Of a DNA stretch of 64,000 nucleotides, positions 43,729 to 51,872 are shown one piece after another. The translations under genes were made by a program, and so were the position numbers. Source of the stretch: Tateyamaria omphalii (GTDB lineage Bacteria > Pseudomonadota > Alphaproteobacteria > Rhodobacterales > Rhodobacteraceae); NCBI RefSeq assembly GCF_001969365.1, contig NZ_CP019312.1, positions 3,162,001 to 3,226,000 of the forward strand, read 5' to 3'. How positions within the stretch are numbered: position 1 is the first letter of the stretch; each line of letters begins with the position of its first letter. Below the pieces are notes generated by a model that was given only the letters and a program-made list of their open reading frames with translations, did no database searches and had not been told where the DNA came from.

Positions 43729-43804
43729 TGGTGAGCCGTGCAGGGTTCGAACCTGCGACCCACTGATTAAAAGTCAGTTGCTCTACCAACTGAGCTAACG
43801 GCCC
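43729..43804 (-). tRNA. tRNA-Lys (anticodon TTT)
   Basis: A 76-base tRNA on the leftward strand. The acceptor stem GGGCCGT pairs with ACGGCTC (one G-U), D arm has AGCTCAGTTGGTAGAGC, the anticodon arm CTGACTTTTAATCAG gives loop CTTTTAA with anticodon TTT (Lys), and the T arm is GCAGGTTCGAACCCTGC. The CCA end is encoded. Its 3' end faces the decayed insertion sequence and the DUF4166 operon, the usual side for island insertion. Confidence 0.97.
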
Positions 43805-43901
43805 ACTAGGCGGCCTATCTAGAAAGGGTCAGCCAAAGGGTCAAGCCGATTCTGGCATGTTTTCCTGCGACATACTGGATTCCCAAAAAACCTGGGGTTA
43901 T

Positions 43902-44741
43902 ATGCCCGCCATGGCGGATACGGCGACCTCTCATTGGCCCTTCATGAAGATGCACGGGGCAGGCAACGACTTTGTCGTGATCGACGGGCGTGAGGCGCCT
44001 GTGACGCTGACGGAACCCTTGGTGCGTGCGCTGGCAGATCGGCACCGCGGCGTCGGGTTCGATCAATTGGCCCTCATCACCGAAGGGTCGGACCTGACCA
44101 TCACGTTTTACAACGCCGACGGCTCACGCTCCGCCGCCTGCGGCAACGCCACCCGCTGCATCGCGGCCCGTGAGCTGGCGCACAGCGGCAAGGATCGCAT
44201 TCGAATCGACATCATCGGGCGTGGCACGCTGGAAGCGATGCAAACCGCCAACGGCACCACAGCCGTCAACATGGGGCACCCACAGCTTGACTGGCAGGAC
44301 ATCCCGCTGGCGCAAGACACGGATACGCTCGCGCTGCCCATTGACGGAAGCCCGGTGGCCACCGGCATGGGCAACCCGCACTGCACCTTCTTCGTCGACG
44401 ATGTGATGGATGTGGACCTCGCCACCATCGGCCCGCAGATCGAACACCACCCGCTTTTCCCGGAGCGGACCAACGTGCAGTTCGCCCAAGTGATCGGCCC
44501 CGACCACATTCGTATGCGCGTCTGGGAACGGGGAACAGGCATCACCCTCGCCTCCGGCTCGTCGTCCTGCGCCACGGCTGTCGCCGCTGCCCGGCGCGGC
44601 CTGACAGGGCGCACGGTACAGATCGACCTCGACGGCGGCACGCTGCATATCGACTGGCGCGACGATGGCGTCTGGATGTCCGGCCCAACGGCCCATGTGT
44701 TCGACGGCACACTCACACCCGAATTCCTGAACAGCCTATGA
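43902..44741 (+). CDS. dapF: Diaminopimelate epimerase
   Basis: A 279-residue PLP-independent epimerase that makes meso-diaminopimelate for lysine and murein. The two catalytic cysteines are in [16 protein letters not shown] (first half) and [13 protein letters not shown] (second half); the N-terminal [15 protein letters not shown] and [13 protein letters not shown] blocks complete the pattern. Some active-site loop residues differ from the usual ([10 protein letters not shown] for [17 protein letters not shown] for GSGACAxA), a rhodobacterial variant. ATG 43902 (MPAMADTAT) or 43911 could be used. It overlaps mtaB by 4 bases (ATGA). Confidence 0.95.
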   Translation: MPAMADTATSHWPFMKMHGAGNDFVVIDGREAPVTLTEPLVRALADRHRGVGFDQLALITEGSDLTITFYNADGSRSAACGNATRCIAARELAHSGKDRIRIDIIGRGTLEAMQTANGTTAVNMGHPQLDWQDIPLAQDTDTLALPIDGSPVATGMGNPHCTFFVDDVMDVDLATIGPQIEHHPLFPERTNVQFAQVIGPDHIRMRVWERGTGITLASGSSSCATAVAAARRGLTGRTVQIDLDGGTLHIDWRDDGVWMSGPTAHVFDGTLTPEFLNSL

Positions 44742-45994
44742 CCGCGCCTGTCTTCTCCAACCACGGTTGCCGCCTCAACGCCTATGAGACCAAGGCGATG
44801 GAAGAGCTGGCGGCGCAGGCCGGTATGACCAATGCCGTGGTCGTGAACACGTGCGCCGTCACAGCCGAGGCGGTGCGCAAGGCCCGCCAGGACATCCGCA
44901 AGCTCCGCCGCACGCACCCCGACGCCAAGTTGATCGTGACAGGCTGCGCGGCCCAGACCGAACCCGACACGTTTGCAGCCATGGACGAGGTCGACGCCGT
45001 CATCGGCAACACCGAAAAGATGCAGGCCGACACATGGTCCGGGCTCGCCGGGAGCTTCGGCACCGAACCGGTGCAGGTCGACGACATCATGTCGGTCACC
45101 GAAACGGCGGGCCACCTCATTGACGGCTTCGGCACCCGCAGCCGCGCTTATGTGCAGGTCCAGAACGGCTGCGACCACCGCTGCACCTTCTGCATCATCC
45201 CCTACGGCCGCGGCAATTCCCGCTCGGTCCCCGCAGGCGTCGTGGTGGACCAGATCAAGCGGCTGGTGGACCGAGGCTTTAACGAGGTTGTGCTGACAGG
45301 CGTCGATCTCACGTCATGGGGCGCCGACCTGCCGGGCGCACCGCAGCTTGGCGATCTGGTCATGCGCATCCTCAAGCTGGTGCCCGACCTGCCCCGCCTC
45401 CGCATCAGCTCCATCGATTCAATCGAGGTGGACGAGGCGCTGATGCAAGCCATCGCCACCGAACCACGGCTGATGCCCCACCTGCACCTGTCGCTGCAAC
45501 ATGGCGACGACCTGATCCTGAAACGGATGAAACGCCGCCACCTGCGCGATGATGCCATCCAATTCGCGCAACAAGCCCGCGCGCTCCGCCCCGACATGAC
45601 CTTCGGCGCCGACATCATCGCCGGCTTCCCGACCGAGACGGAGGCGATGTTTGAAAACTCCATGCGTCTGGTCGCAGAGTGCGACCTGACCTGGCTGCAC
45701 GTCTTCCCCTACTCCCCGCGCCCCGGCACGCCCGCCGCGCGGATGCCGCAAGTGAACGGCAAAGCGATCAAGGACCGCGCCGCCCGCCTTCGGACCGCAG
45801 GTCAGGTCCAAGTGGCGAAACACCTCACCGCGCAACAAGGCAAAACCCATCACATCCTGATGGAAAACCCGCATATGGGCCGCACCGAACAGTTCACCGA
45901 AGTCACATTCGACACAGCCCAGCCCGAGGGCCGGATCGTCACGGCGCAGATCACCGGCCACTCAGCGACCACGCTCACAGCTTCTTCTGGCTAA
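44738..45994 (+). CDS. mtaB: tRNA t6A37 methylthiotransferase MtaB
   Basis: A 418-residue radical SAM enzyme that adds a methylthio group to t6A37 of tRNAs reading ANN codons, giving ms2t6A. N-terminal UPF0004 domain with three cluster cysteines (NHGCRLN, VNTCAV and VTGCAAQ), the radical SAM motif [15 protein letters not shown] (C-x3-C-x2-C at about residues 147-154) and a C-terminal TRAM-like region. HGCRLN and the length favour MtaB over MiaB. The last residues, ASSG and the TAA stop, come from a copy of the dispersed repeat starting at 45981, so the 3' end was probably remodelled by repeat insertion. Confidence 0.93.
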   Translation: MTAPVFSNHGCRLNAYETKAMEELAAQAGMTNAVVVNTCAVTAEAVRKARQDIRKLRRTHPDAKLIVTGCAAQTEPDTFAAMDEVDAVIGNTEKMQADTWSGLAGSFGTEPVQVDDIMSVTETAGHLIDGFGTRSRAYVQVQNGCDHRCTFCIIPYGRGNSRSVPAGVVVDQIKRLVDRGFNEVVLTGVDLTSWGADLPGAPQLGDLVMRILKLVPDLPRLRISSIDSIEVDEALMQAIATEPRLMPHLHLSLQHGDDLILKRMKRRHLRDDAIQFAQQARALRPDMTFGADIIAGFPTETEAMFENSMRLVAECDLTWLHVFPYSPRPGTPAARMPQVNGKAIKDRAARLRTAGQVQVAKHLTAQQGKTHHILMENPHMGRTEQFTEVTFDTAQPEGRIVTAQITGHSATTLTASSG

Positions 45995-46037
45995 AAATAC
46001 TGCGGGGGACGGCGCCAGCCGCGGGGGCAGAGCCCCC
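45981..46037 (+). repeat. Dispersed CTTCTTCTGGCT repeat with G/C hairpin (copy 3)
   Basis: CTTCTTCTGGCT-A-AAAATACTG overlaps the end of mtaB and supplies its TAA stop. The hairpin GGGGGC-AGA-GCCCCC follows at 46023-46037. Confidence 0.8.
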
Positions 46038-46088
46038 TTCCACGAAACCCATCCCGCGACAGTATGTATTCAACGCACCAGCCTGTAA

Positions 46089-46140
46089 GGCGCAGGTGTC
46101 CTGCGCCAAAGAAAAAGCCCCACCAAAAGGCGGGGCTTTT
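46089..46140. terminator. Double hairpin terminator between mtaB and petC
   Basis: GGCGCAGG-TGT-CCTGCGCC (46089-46107) is a perfect 8-bp stem. Next, AAAAAGCCCCACC-AAAA-GGCGGGGCTTTT (46112-46140, one A-C mismatch) has A runs on one side and T on the other, so it can stop transcripts coming from both mtaB and the leftward petABC operon. Confidence 0.85.
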
Positions 46141-46160
46141 CATCACTCAATGCTGAGCGA

Positions 46161-46949
46161 TCATTTCTTCTTGTAGCGCGCCTTGACCGGCGCCCACAGA
46201 CGCTTGTTGGTCAGGTACAGCAGCACCGACAGGATCGTGAGGAAGATTACGCCAACAAACCCGGCCTGCTTGCGGGCCATGAGTTTTGGCTCAGCCGTCC
46301 ACATCAGGAAGGCGGACACATCCTCCGACAGGCTCTGCAGATCGGTGGCCGCACCATCGGCAAACTCCGTGTCGTCACCGTAAAGCGGCGGCGCCATGGC
46401 GATCCAGCCGCCAGGGAAATACGTGTTCTCGTACAGCACCGCACCGGCCTCTTCCTTCTCCTCACCGGTATAACCATTCAGCAGCGCAGTGATGTATTCC
46501 GCGCCCCCCATACCGTTGAACAGCTGGTTGATGCCCAGACCATAGGGGCCGTGGAACCCCGCGCGGGCCTTGGCCATCAGGCTCAGGTCAGGCGCGTTTT
46601 CCAGGTTCGAGCCAGGAAAGTGGTCGTTCGGGATCGCCGGACGAAAATCGTCAATGGCCGGATCGAACACTTCGTAGAACTCGGCATAGGCGCGCACCTG
46701 ATCGCTGGGCAGACCGGGACCGCTTTCATCCCCCAATGTCCGGATCGGCACATATTGCAGACCGTGGCAGGCCGCGCAAATCTCGGTATAGATCTGCAAG
46801 CCGCGCTGCAGCTGGTTCTGGTCGAATGACCCGAACGGACCGTCAAAACTGAAGTCCACATTGGGCACATTCTTGGCCTCGCCAGCGGCGAAGGCAGCGG
46901 TGGCCAGCGCGAACGCCGCCACCATGCTCACTGCAAGTTTCTTAAACAT
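46161..46949 (-). CDS. petC: Cytochrome c1 of the bc1 complex
   Basis: A 262-residue subunit of ubiquinol:cytochrome c oxidoreductase. Signal peptide [21 protein letters not shown], haem motif [11 protein letters not shown] (about residues 58-68), axial Met in [11 protein letters not shown] (about 183-193) and a C-terminal membrane anchor [24 protein letters not shown], quoted as [16 protein letters not shown]. It passes electrons from the Rieske protein to soluble or membrane cytochrome c. Last gene of petABC, 14 bases after petB; a double hairpin follows. Confidence 0.97.
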   Translation of the reverse strand: MFKKLAVSMVAAFALATAAFAAGEAKNVPNVDFSFDGPFGSFDQNQLQRGLQIYTEICAACHGLQYVPIRTLGDESGPGLPSDQVRAYAEFYEVFDPAIDDFRPAIPNDHFPGSNLENAPDLSLMAKARAGFHGPYGLGINQLFNGMGGAEYITALLNGYTGEEKEEAGAVLYENTYFPGGWIAMAPPLYGDDTEFADGAATDLQSLSEDVSAFLMWTAEPKLMARKQAGFVGVIFLTILSVLLYLTNKRLWAPVKARYKKK

Positions 46950-46963
46950 CTGCAGTTCTCTCC

Positions 46964-48310
46964 TTATTCCGCAGGCTGAGCCGAAGGCGCAGCAGACCCG
47001 CTGTCCCCCTTGCTCATCGACGCGGCAAAGTCTTCTTCAATGGTCGCCGGTTGCGCATTTGGCTTCTCGATCACGCCCAGCAGGGGCAGGATGACCAGGA
47101 AGTACACGAACCAGTAGGTCGACGCGATCAGCGCAATCGTGTTGTACGGCTCTTCCGCCGGGCGGGCACCCACCCACATCAGCACGAAAAAGTCGACAAC
47201 CAGCAGGGCAAACCACCACCGGAACATCGGGCGATAGCGACCCGAACGCACGGACGACGTATCCAGCCAAGGCGCCAGCGCCATCACGGCAATCGCACCA
47301 AACATCGCAAGCACACCGAAGAAATCGGCCTGGATGATGCCACCGCTGATGAAGGTCGTGAACTGCACGAGCCACACATCAGGGGTAAAGGCACGCAGGA
47401 TCGCGTAGAACGGCAGGAAGTACCATTCCGGCACGATATGTGCGGGCGTCGCAAGCGGGTTCGCCTCGATATAGTTGTCGGGGTGGCCCAAATAGTTCGG
47501 CATGAAGCCCACGATGGCAAAGAACACCACCAGGATGATCCCCAGCGCGAACAGGTCCTTGATCACGAAGTAGGGCCAGAAGGGCAACGTGTCTTTCTCG
47601 GCCTCTTCCTTCGACGTGCGGCGCACTTCAACACCGGTCGGGTTGTTGTTGCCCGTGGTGTGGAAGGCCCAGATATGCACGATGACCAGACCGGCGATCA
47701 CGAAGGGCAGCAGGTAGTGCAGGCTGAAAAAGCGGTTCAGCGTGGAATTGTCCACGGCAGGCCCGCCCAAAAGCCAGCTTTGCAGCGCCTCACCGATGAA
47801 CGGGATCGCACCAAACAGGCCGGTGATCACGGTCGCACCCCAGAAGGACATCTGACCCCAGGGCAGAACGTAGCCCATGAATGCCGTACCCATCATCAAC
47901 AGATAGATCAGCATACCAATGATCCACGTCACCTCGCGCGGCGCTTTGTACGATCCGTAGTACAGGCCGCGGAAGATGTGGGCATAGACTGCGACAAAGA
48001 ACAGCGATGCGCCGTTCATGTGCAGATACCGCAGCATCGCGCCACCGTTCACGTTGCGCATGATGTGCTCGATCGAGGCGAACGCCTCGTTCACGTGCGG
48101 TGTATAATGCATCGCCAGAACGATACCGGTGATGATCTGAAGCGCCAGACAGAAGGTCAGGACAATGCCCCAGATCCACATCCAGTTCAGGTTCTTCGGC
48201 GTCGGGATCATCAGCGTGTCGTACATCAGGCCAACGATCGGCAACCGCTTGGCCAGGCCCTTTTCCCAGGCAGCCTTCGGTTCATAATGGTCGTGAGGAA
48301 TTCCAGCCAT
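46964..48310 (-). CDS. petB: Cytochrome b of the bc1 complex
   Basis: A 448-residue integral membrane subunit with eight hydrophobic segments and two b haems that carry out the Q cycle. The haem-binding His pairs are in [18 protein letters not shown] (helix B) and [19 protein letters not shown] (helix D). The quinol-oxidation site motif is [15 protein letters not shown]. Length and sequence agree with Rhodobacter cytochrome b. It lies 14 bases from both petA and petC, so the three are one transcript. Confidence 0.97.
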   Translation of the reverse strand: MAGIPHDHYEPKAAWEKGLAKRLPIVGLMYDTLMIPTPKNLNWMWIWGIVLTFCLALQIITGIVLAMHYTPHVNEAFASIEHIMRNVNGGAMLRYLHMNGASLFFVAVYAHIFRGLYYGSYKAPREVTWIIGMLIYLLMMGTAFMGYVLPWGQMSFWGATVITGLFGAIPFIGEALQSWLLGGPAVDNSTLNRFFSLHYLLPFVIAGLVIVHIWAFHTTGNNNPTGVEVRRTSKEEAEKDTLPFWPYFVIKDLFALGIILVVFFAIVGFMPNYLGHPDNYIEANPLATPAHIVPEWYFLPFYAILRAFTPDVWLVQFTTFISGGIIQADFFGVLAMFGAIAVMALAPWLDTSSVRSGRYRPMFRWWFALLVVDFFVLMWVGARPAEEPYNTIALIASTYWFVYFLVILPLLGVIEKPNAQPATIEEDFAASMSKGDSGSAAPSAQPAE

Positions 48311-48324
48311 GGTCTATCTCTCCC

Positions 48325-48885
48325 TTAACCCAACAAAATCGTGGTCTCGTCCACGAATTCAGCAACAGGAACCGGCAGGTTTTCCGGTGCAGGTCCACGA
48401 CGGATCCGGCCCGAAGTATCATAGTGCGAGCCGTGACAGGGGCAGAACCAGCCGCCAAAGTCCCCTGCGTCGCCCAAGGGCACACAGCCCAGGTGCGTAC
48501 ACACGCCTTGCATCACCAGCCACTCGCCCGCTTCGTCCAGCGTGCGGTTGGCGTCATCTGCGGGCACATCGCCCAGGTTTTCGTTGCGCGCGATATCATC
48601 GGGCAACTCGTCAAGCGACACCTCGCGGGCCGCCGTGATCTCTTCCTCGGTCCGGCGGCGAATGAACACCGGCTTGCCCAGGAACAGCACAGTCAGCTGG
48701 GTGCCAGGACCAACGCTCGAAACATCGACGCGCATCGTGCTCGCCGCGACAACATCGGCCGATGGGTTCATCTGGTTCACCAGCGGCCAGATCGCTGCAC
48801 CCGCCGTCACCGCACCTGCGCCAGCCGTGGCGTAGTACAGAAAATCGCGCCGGGAGCCTTCGTGGTCTTCTTCAACGTGGGACAC
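48325..48885 (-). CDS. petA: Rieske iron-sulfur protein of the bc1 complex
   Basis: A 186-residue Rieske protein. The N-terminal membrane anchor is preceded by a twin-arginine signal ([19 protein letters not shown]), as usual for this subunit, which folds with its 2Fe-2S cluster in the cytosol before Tat export. Cluster ligands are in CTHLGC (about residue 131) and CPCHGS (about 151). A GTG at 48885 ([10 protein letters not shown]) after a GGAG-like site gives the normal length; a 20-residue extension is not typical. First gene of petABC. Confidence 0.96.
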   Translation of the reverse strand: MSHVEEDHEGSRRDFLYYATAGAGAVTAGAAIWPLVNQMNPSADVVAASTMRVDVSSVGPGTQLTVLFLGKPVFIRRRTEEEITAAREVSLDELPDDIARNENLGDVPADDANRTLDEAGEWLVMQGVCTHLGCVPLGDAGDFGGWFCPCHGSHYDTSGRIRRGPAPENLPVPVAEFVDETTILLG

Positions 48886-49215
48886 GGGGGACTTCTCCAG
48901 TTTCCAGCGACCCCGAGGGGTCAAATAACAACGCAAGCCACGCAAACACGCGGCCTGTTCATCGGGCTATCTAGCCGGGTCACCCGCTCACGTCCAGCAC
49001 GCAAACTGACACACGTGGTCGCAGGGTGCTTGATTAACCCGTTGATAAGACTCGCGACCGTGCGGTCCGTTAACCGGCCGGGCGGTGCATCTCCGGTGTA
49101 CGATCTGTGCACAGGATGTGTACGTCCGGTGCATGGCTCATTCGCCCTGTTTTGCTGGCGTTAACCCCGATTCGCGCCCGTTCGGCACGAAACACCCACC
49201 GAACGTTGCGCAATA
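48886..49215. other. Upstream region of petABC with clustered GTGTACG/GGTGCAT repeats
   Basis: No gene is seen in these 330 bases. The pet promoter should be here. Between 49084 and 49134 are GGTGCAT (49084-49090), GTGTACG (49096-49102), the palindrome TGTGCACA (49106-49113), GTGTACG again (49118-49124) and GGTGCAT again (49128-49134). The two repeat pairs are placed almost evenly about the palindrome, like a clustered operator. Confidence 0.5.
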
Positions 49216-49818
49216 TTACCCTTCCGGTGCCGTCGCCCGCATCGACGGACGGGCCGCAAACACCTCGTACCAGGCGGCCAGCGCATCACGCCCCTTGCGC
49301 CAGTCCCTCTCCCCATGCCGGAAATCCAGATAGCCCAGACCACAGCCCACACCGATATGGCCGATGTCCATCTTCCCGGCCAATTGCCCCATCCAGCGGG
49401 CATTGAGCGCGTCAAGCGCCCCCTCGACCTTGCCCCACTGCGCCTCGATCCAGTCCGCCGACTGAATGGCCTCCTCCCGGAACCGCTTTTCGTAAACCAT
49501 CAGCACGGCAGCCTCCATCAGCGCATCCGCCGTGGCCTCCAGCACCAATGTCTCCCACCCCTTGTCGGGGTACAGACCCGCCCCGGCCCGCGCATCAAGG
49601 TAGCGGCAAATGACCCTGCTGTCATACAGGGTCGGCCCCTCGTCGCGCACCAGCGCCGGGATCTTGCCGACCGGGTTCGCCGCCTTCAGCGTGGCATCCG
49701 TGCCACCGGGCGCTGCGGTCACCGTCACCGTCTCGACATCATCCGCCTGCTCCGTTTCATGCAGCAAAACCAGCACTTTACGCACAAAGGGGCTGGGCCC
49801 CGCCATCAACAGCTTCAT
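49216..49818 (-). CDS. Glutathione S-transferase family protein
   Basis: A 200-residue cytosolic protein with the GST layout: an N-terminal thioredoxin-like domain (MKLLMAGPSPFVRKVLVLLH, with the SPFVRK entry where a Ser or Cys would activate glutathione, and NPVGKIPALV with the cis-Pro) and a C-terminal helical domain. DSRVICRYLD (about residues 67-76) provides the glutathione gamma-glutamyl site. Substrate unknown. The ATG at 49818 is used; a frame running far upstream overlaps the PaiB-like gene and is an artefact. It lies 29 bases after that gene in the same direction. Confidence 0.9.
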   Translation of the reverse strand: MKLLMAGPSPFVRKVLVLLHETEQADDVETVTVTAAPGGTDATLKAANPVGKIPALVRDEGPTLYDSRVICRYLDARAGAGLYPDKGWETLVLEATADALMEAAVLMVYEKRFREEAIQSADWIEAQWGKVEGALDALNARWMGQLAGKMDIGHIGVGCGLGYLDFRHGERDWRKGRDALAAWYEVFAARPSMRATAPEG

Positions 49819-49847
49819 CGCGATTCTCCCGTGAATTCGCGCGCAGC

Positions 49848-50462
49848 CTAGGCCCCGCGCATCAGCGCAGCAAGGATGCGCGTCTCCTGCCCCATCCCAT
49901 AGGCATCCACATAATCCGACGCCCGCAACCGCACCTCGTCCGGCTTGTTCTGGTTCAGCTTCCAGGTGCCGTCCACCGCCTCGATCACCATGCGACAGGG
50001 CACGATCTGGCGCATCATCTTCTCCAGCACCTCGGGCGTCATCTTGCCCGTTGTCCACGGGGTCTTGGGCAACAACTGATCCTCGAAATGCTTGGATTGC
50101 CGGTCCAGCATGTCGCGCATCATCTCGTGCGGCAGCATCTCCAACGTGCCGGTGATATGGACGGCGACGTAGTTCCACGTCGGCACCTGATCCGGCACCT
50201 CGTACCAGTCGGGCGAGATATACCCATCCGCCCCGCTCACCGCGATCTTCGCCTTCATCGGCACCTTCAAAGCCCGCGCAATCGGGTTCGACCGGACCAG
50301 ATGCAGGTCCAGCTGCGCGCCCTCTTCATCAATCAGAAAGGGGATATGCGCCATCATCGGCCCGTCTTCGCTATTCACGGCCAGCACGCCAAACGCACGC
50401 TCGCGCGCAAACGCAATGTTCCGGTCGGCGGTCTCGGTGTGAAAGATCGGGTTCGGGTGCAC
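49848..50462 (-). CDS. FMN-binding negative transcriptional regulator (PaiB-like)
   Basis: A 204-residue PaiB family protein with a split-barrel flavin-binding fold. In Bacillus PaiB was described as a repressor of degradative enzyme genes, and structures of relatives bind FMN. Family blocks: FHTETADRNIAFARERAFGVL, split as FHTETADRN and FARERAFGVL, DGYISPDWYE (about residues 80-89) and VPTWNYVAVHITG (about 93-105). It starts with GTG at 50462 and is divergent from the FMN-riboswitch-controlled ribH gene, a suggestive flavin context. It precedes the GST gene. Confidence 0.9.
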   Translation of the reverse strand: MHPNPIFHTETADRNIAFARERAFGVLAVNSEDGPMMAHIPFLIDEEGAQLDLHLVRSNPIARALKVPMKAKIAVSGADGYISPDWYEVPDQVPTWNYVAVHITGTLEMLPHEMMRDMLDRQSKHFEDQLLPKTPWTTGKMTPEVLEKMMRQIVPCRMVIEAVDGTWKLNQNKPDEVRLRASDYVDAYGMGQETRILAALMRGA

Positions 50463-50518
50463 GTGTCTGCTCCATGATACGTCGCGTCCCTCTTGCCTCT
50501 GCCGCTGCGGCTTGGCAA

Positions 50519-50672
50519 CCTGACGCTGTTCTCAGGGCGGGGTGAAATTCCCCACCGGTGGTATTTGCGTCAGCAAGAGCCCACGAGCGCCCCGGCAAGC
50601 CGGGGGTCCAGCAGATCAGGTGAGACGCCTGAGCCGACGGTCACAGTCCGGATGAAAGAGAACGCAGGCGAC
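50519..50672 (+). ncRNA. FMN riboswitch (RFN element)
   Basis: The conserved FMN aptamer runs from GTTCTCAGGGCGGGGTGAAA (50528 onward) and CCCCACCGGTGG to GAGCCGACGGTCACAGTCCG and GATGAAAGAGAAC (to 50663). P1 is GTTCTC/GAGAAC, and all six-helix landmark sequences are present. It lies 80-90 bases before ribH. FMN binding in the leader is expected to turn expression down. No clear T-tailed terminator is present, so control could be at the ribosome site AAAGGAG. Confidence 0.95.
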
Positions 50673-50750
50673 AGCATCCATACGGGTGCGTCTTGTCGCA
50701 TGCGCAATCGCCTTGGGTGTTTAAGTGTCTGAACCTAAAGGAGAAAACCC

Positions 50751-51191
50751 GTGACACACACCCGCTTCGCCTTTGTCAAAGCCCAGTGGCACGCCGCCAT
50801 CGTCGATCAGGCTTTGCAGGGATTCACCGAAATAATCGCGTCAAATCAAGTGGATGTCTTCGACGTGCCCGGCGCGTTCGAGATGCCGCTGATGGCCCAG
50901 ACCCTCGCCGAAACCGGTCAGTACCACGCAATCGCCTGCGCCGCCCTCGTGGTCGACGGCGGCATCTACCGCCACGACTTCGTCGCCTCAGCGGTGGTCG
51001 ATGGCCTGATGCAAGTGGGCCTGAAAACCGGAATACCGATCCTGTCCGTCTCACTCACCCCGCACCACTTCCAGGAAACCGAGCACCACCTCGGCATCTA
51101 CGCCGACCACTTCGTTCTCAAAGGGCGCGAAGCGGCCCAAGCCGCGCTGGGCATCACCGCAACACGCGCAGACCTGCGCTCAGCGGCCTAG
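50751..51191 (+). CDS. ribH: 6,7-dimethyl-8-ribityllumazine synthase, RibH2 type
   Basis: A 146-residue enzyme that joins ribityl-aminouracil with dihydroxybutanone phosphate to make the last precursor of riboflavin. The sequence FAFVKAQWHAAIVDQALQGF, FDVPGAFEMPLMAQTL, IACAALVVDGGIYRHDFVA and SVSLTPHHFQETEHH shows the expected active site with its conserved His; the first motif (FVKAQWHA) is that of the decameric type II enzymes of rhizobia and Brucella (RibH2), which are also under an FMN riboswitch. GTG start with AAAGGAG upstream. Its stop overlaps the end of thiQ by 12 bases. Confidence 0.95.
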   Translation: MTHTRFAFVKAQWHAAIVDQALQGFTEIIASNQVDVFDVPGAFEMPLMAQTLAETGQYHAIACAALVVDGGIYRHDFVASAVVDGLMQVGLKTGIPILSVSLTPHHFQETEHHLGIYADHFVLKGREAAQAALGITATRADLRSAA

Positions 51192-51872
51192 ATAGGCCCG
51201 CAAGGCCGGCGGCGGATCAACCATGGTTTTTGCCACCGGCTGAGGCGGGTCCACGCGGCCCGCGTCGACAAATATCAGATCATCCGCGCGCTCCGCATCC
51301 TCTGGCGCGTGGGTGATCATCAACACCGTGGCCCCCGCGTCCCGCGCCACCTGCGACGTCAAATCCAGCATCTCAACCCGCAACGCAGGCCCCAACGCCG
51401 CAAAGGGTTCATCCAGCAAAAGCAACGGCTTGGCCTGCACCAACACCCGCGCCAAAGCCGCCCGGCTTTGCTGCCCTCCCGACACATCACCGGGCTTACG
51501 ATCCGCAAAATCTTCCAACCCAACACGGCCCAGCGCGTCATGCACCTGCGCCGTCTCGGCTTCACTCAACCGCAGCGCAGGCCGTATCCCCAAGCCCACA
51601 TTCTGCGCCAGCGTCAGATGCGGAAACAGGTTCCCGTCCTGAAACAGCATCGCGATCCCACGCTTGTCCGGCGCCGCATCGGTCACGTCCCGGCCATCCA
51701 CCTCGACGCTGCCACCTGCAATGTCGACATACCCACCCAACGCATTGAGAAGCGTAGACTTTCCCGCGCCAGACGGCCCGATCACCGCCACCCGGCGGCC
51801 TTGCGCGACCTCAAAATCCGCACTCAGGGCAAAATCTCCTTGAGCGATCCGCAACCCCTCAACCCGCAGCAT
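51180..51872 (-). CDS. thiQ: Thiamine ABC transporter ATP-binding protein ThiQ
   Basis: A 230-residue ABC ATPase. Walker A GPSGAGKST (about residues 35-43), ABC signature DVSGGQQSRAALAR (about 128-141), Walker B LLLLDEPFAALGP (about 148-160) and the switch His in MITHAPED. It energises import of thiamine or its phosphates with ThiB and ThiP, its operon partners. The ATG at 51872 overlaps the end of thiP by 14 bases. Start further upstream is unlikely. It converges with ribH; the two coding regions overlap at their ends. Confidence 0.95.
   Translation of the reverse strand: MLRVEGLRIAQGDFALSADFEVAQGRRVAVIGPSGAGKSTLLNALGGYVDIAGGSVEVDGRDVTDAAPDKRGIAMLFQDGNLFPHLTLAQNVGLGIRPALRLSEAETAQVHDALGRVGLEDFADRKPGDVSGGQQSRAALARVLVQAKPLLLLDEPFAALGPALRVEMLDLTSQVARDAGATVLMITHAPEDAERADDLIFVDAGRVDPPQPVAKTMVDPPPALRAYLGR

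Noticed and set aside
43729..43804. Flanking attachment-site repeat of the tRNA-Lys 3' end
   Set aside because: I looked for the TTCGAACC-containing end near 29 kb and 39.5 kb and could not find a copy, so no att site is annotated.
47051..48328. Long + strand open frame opposite petB
   Set aside because: Composition (His, Gln, Asp, Arg-rich) is typical of the shadow of a membrane protein gene; cytochrome b on the other strand is unmistakable.
50673..50750. Intrinsic terminator in the FMN riboswitch expression platform
   Set aside because: A small stem GCATCC-ATAC-GGGTGC is present, but there is no T run; translational control is at least as likely, so no terminator is listed.
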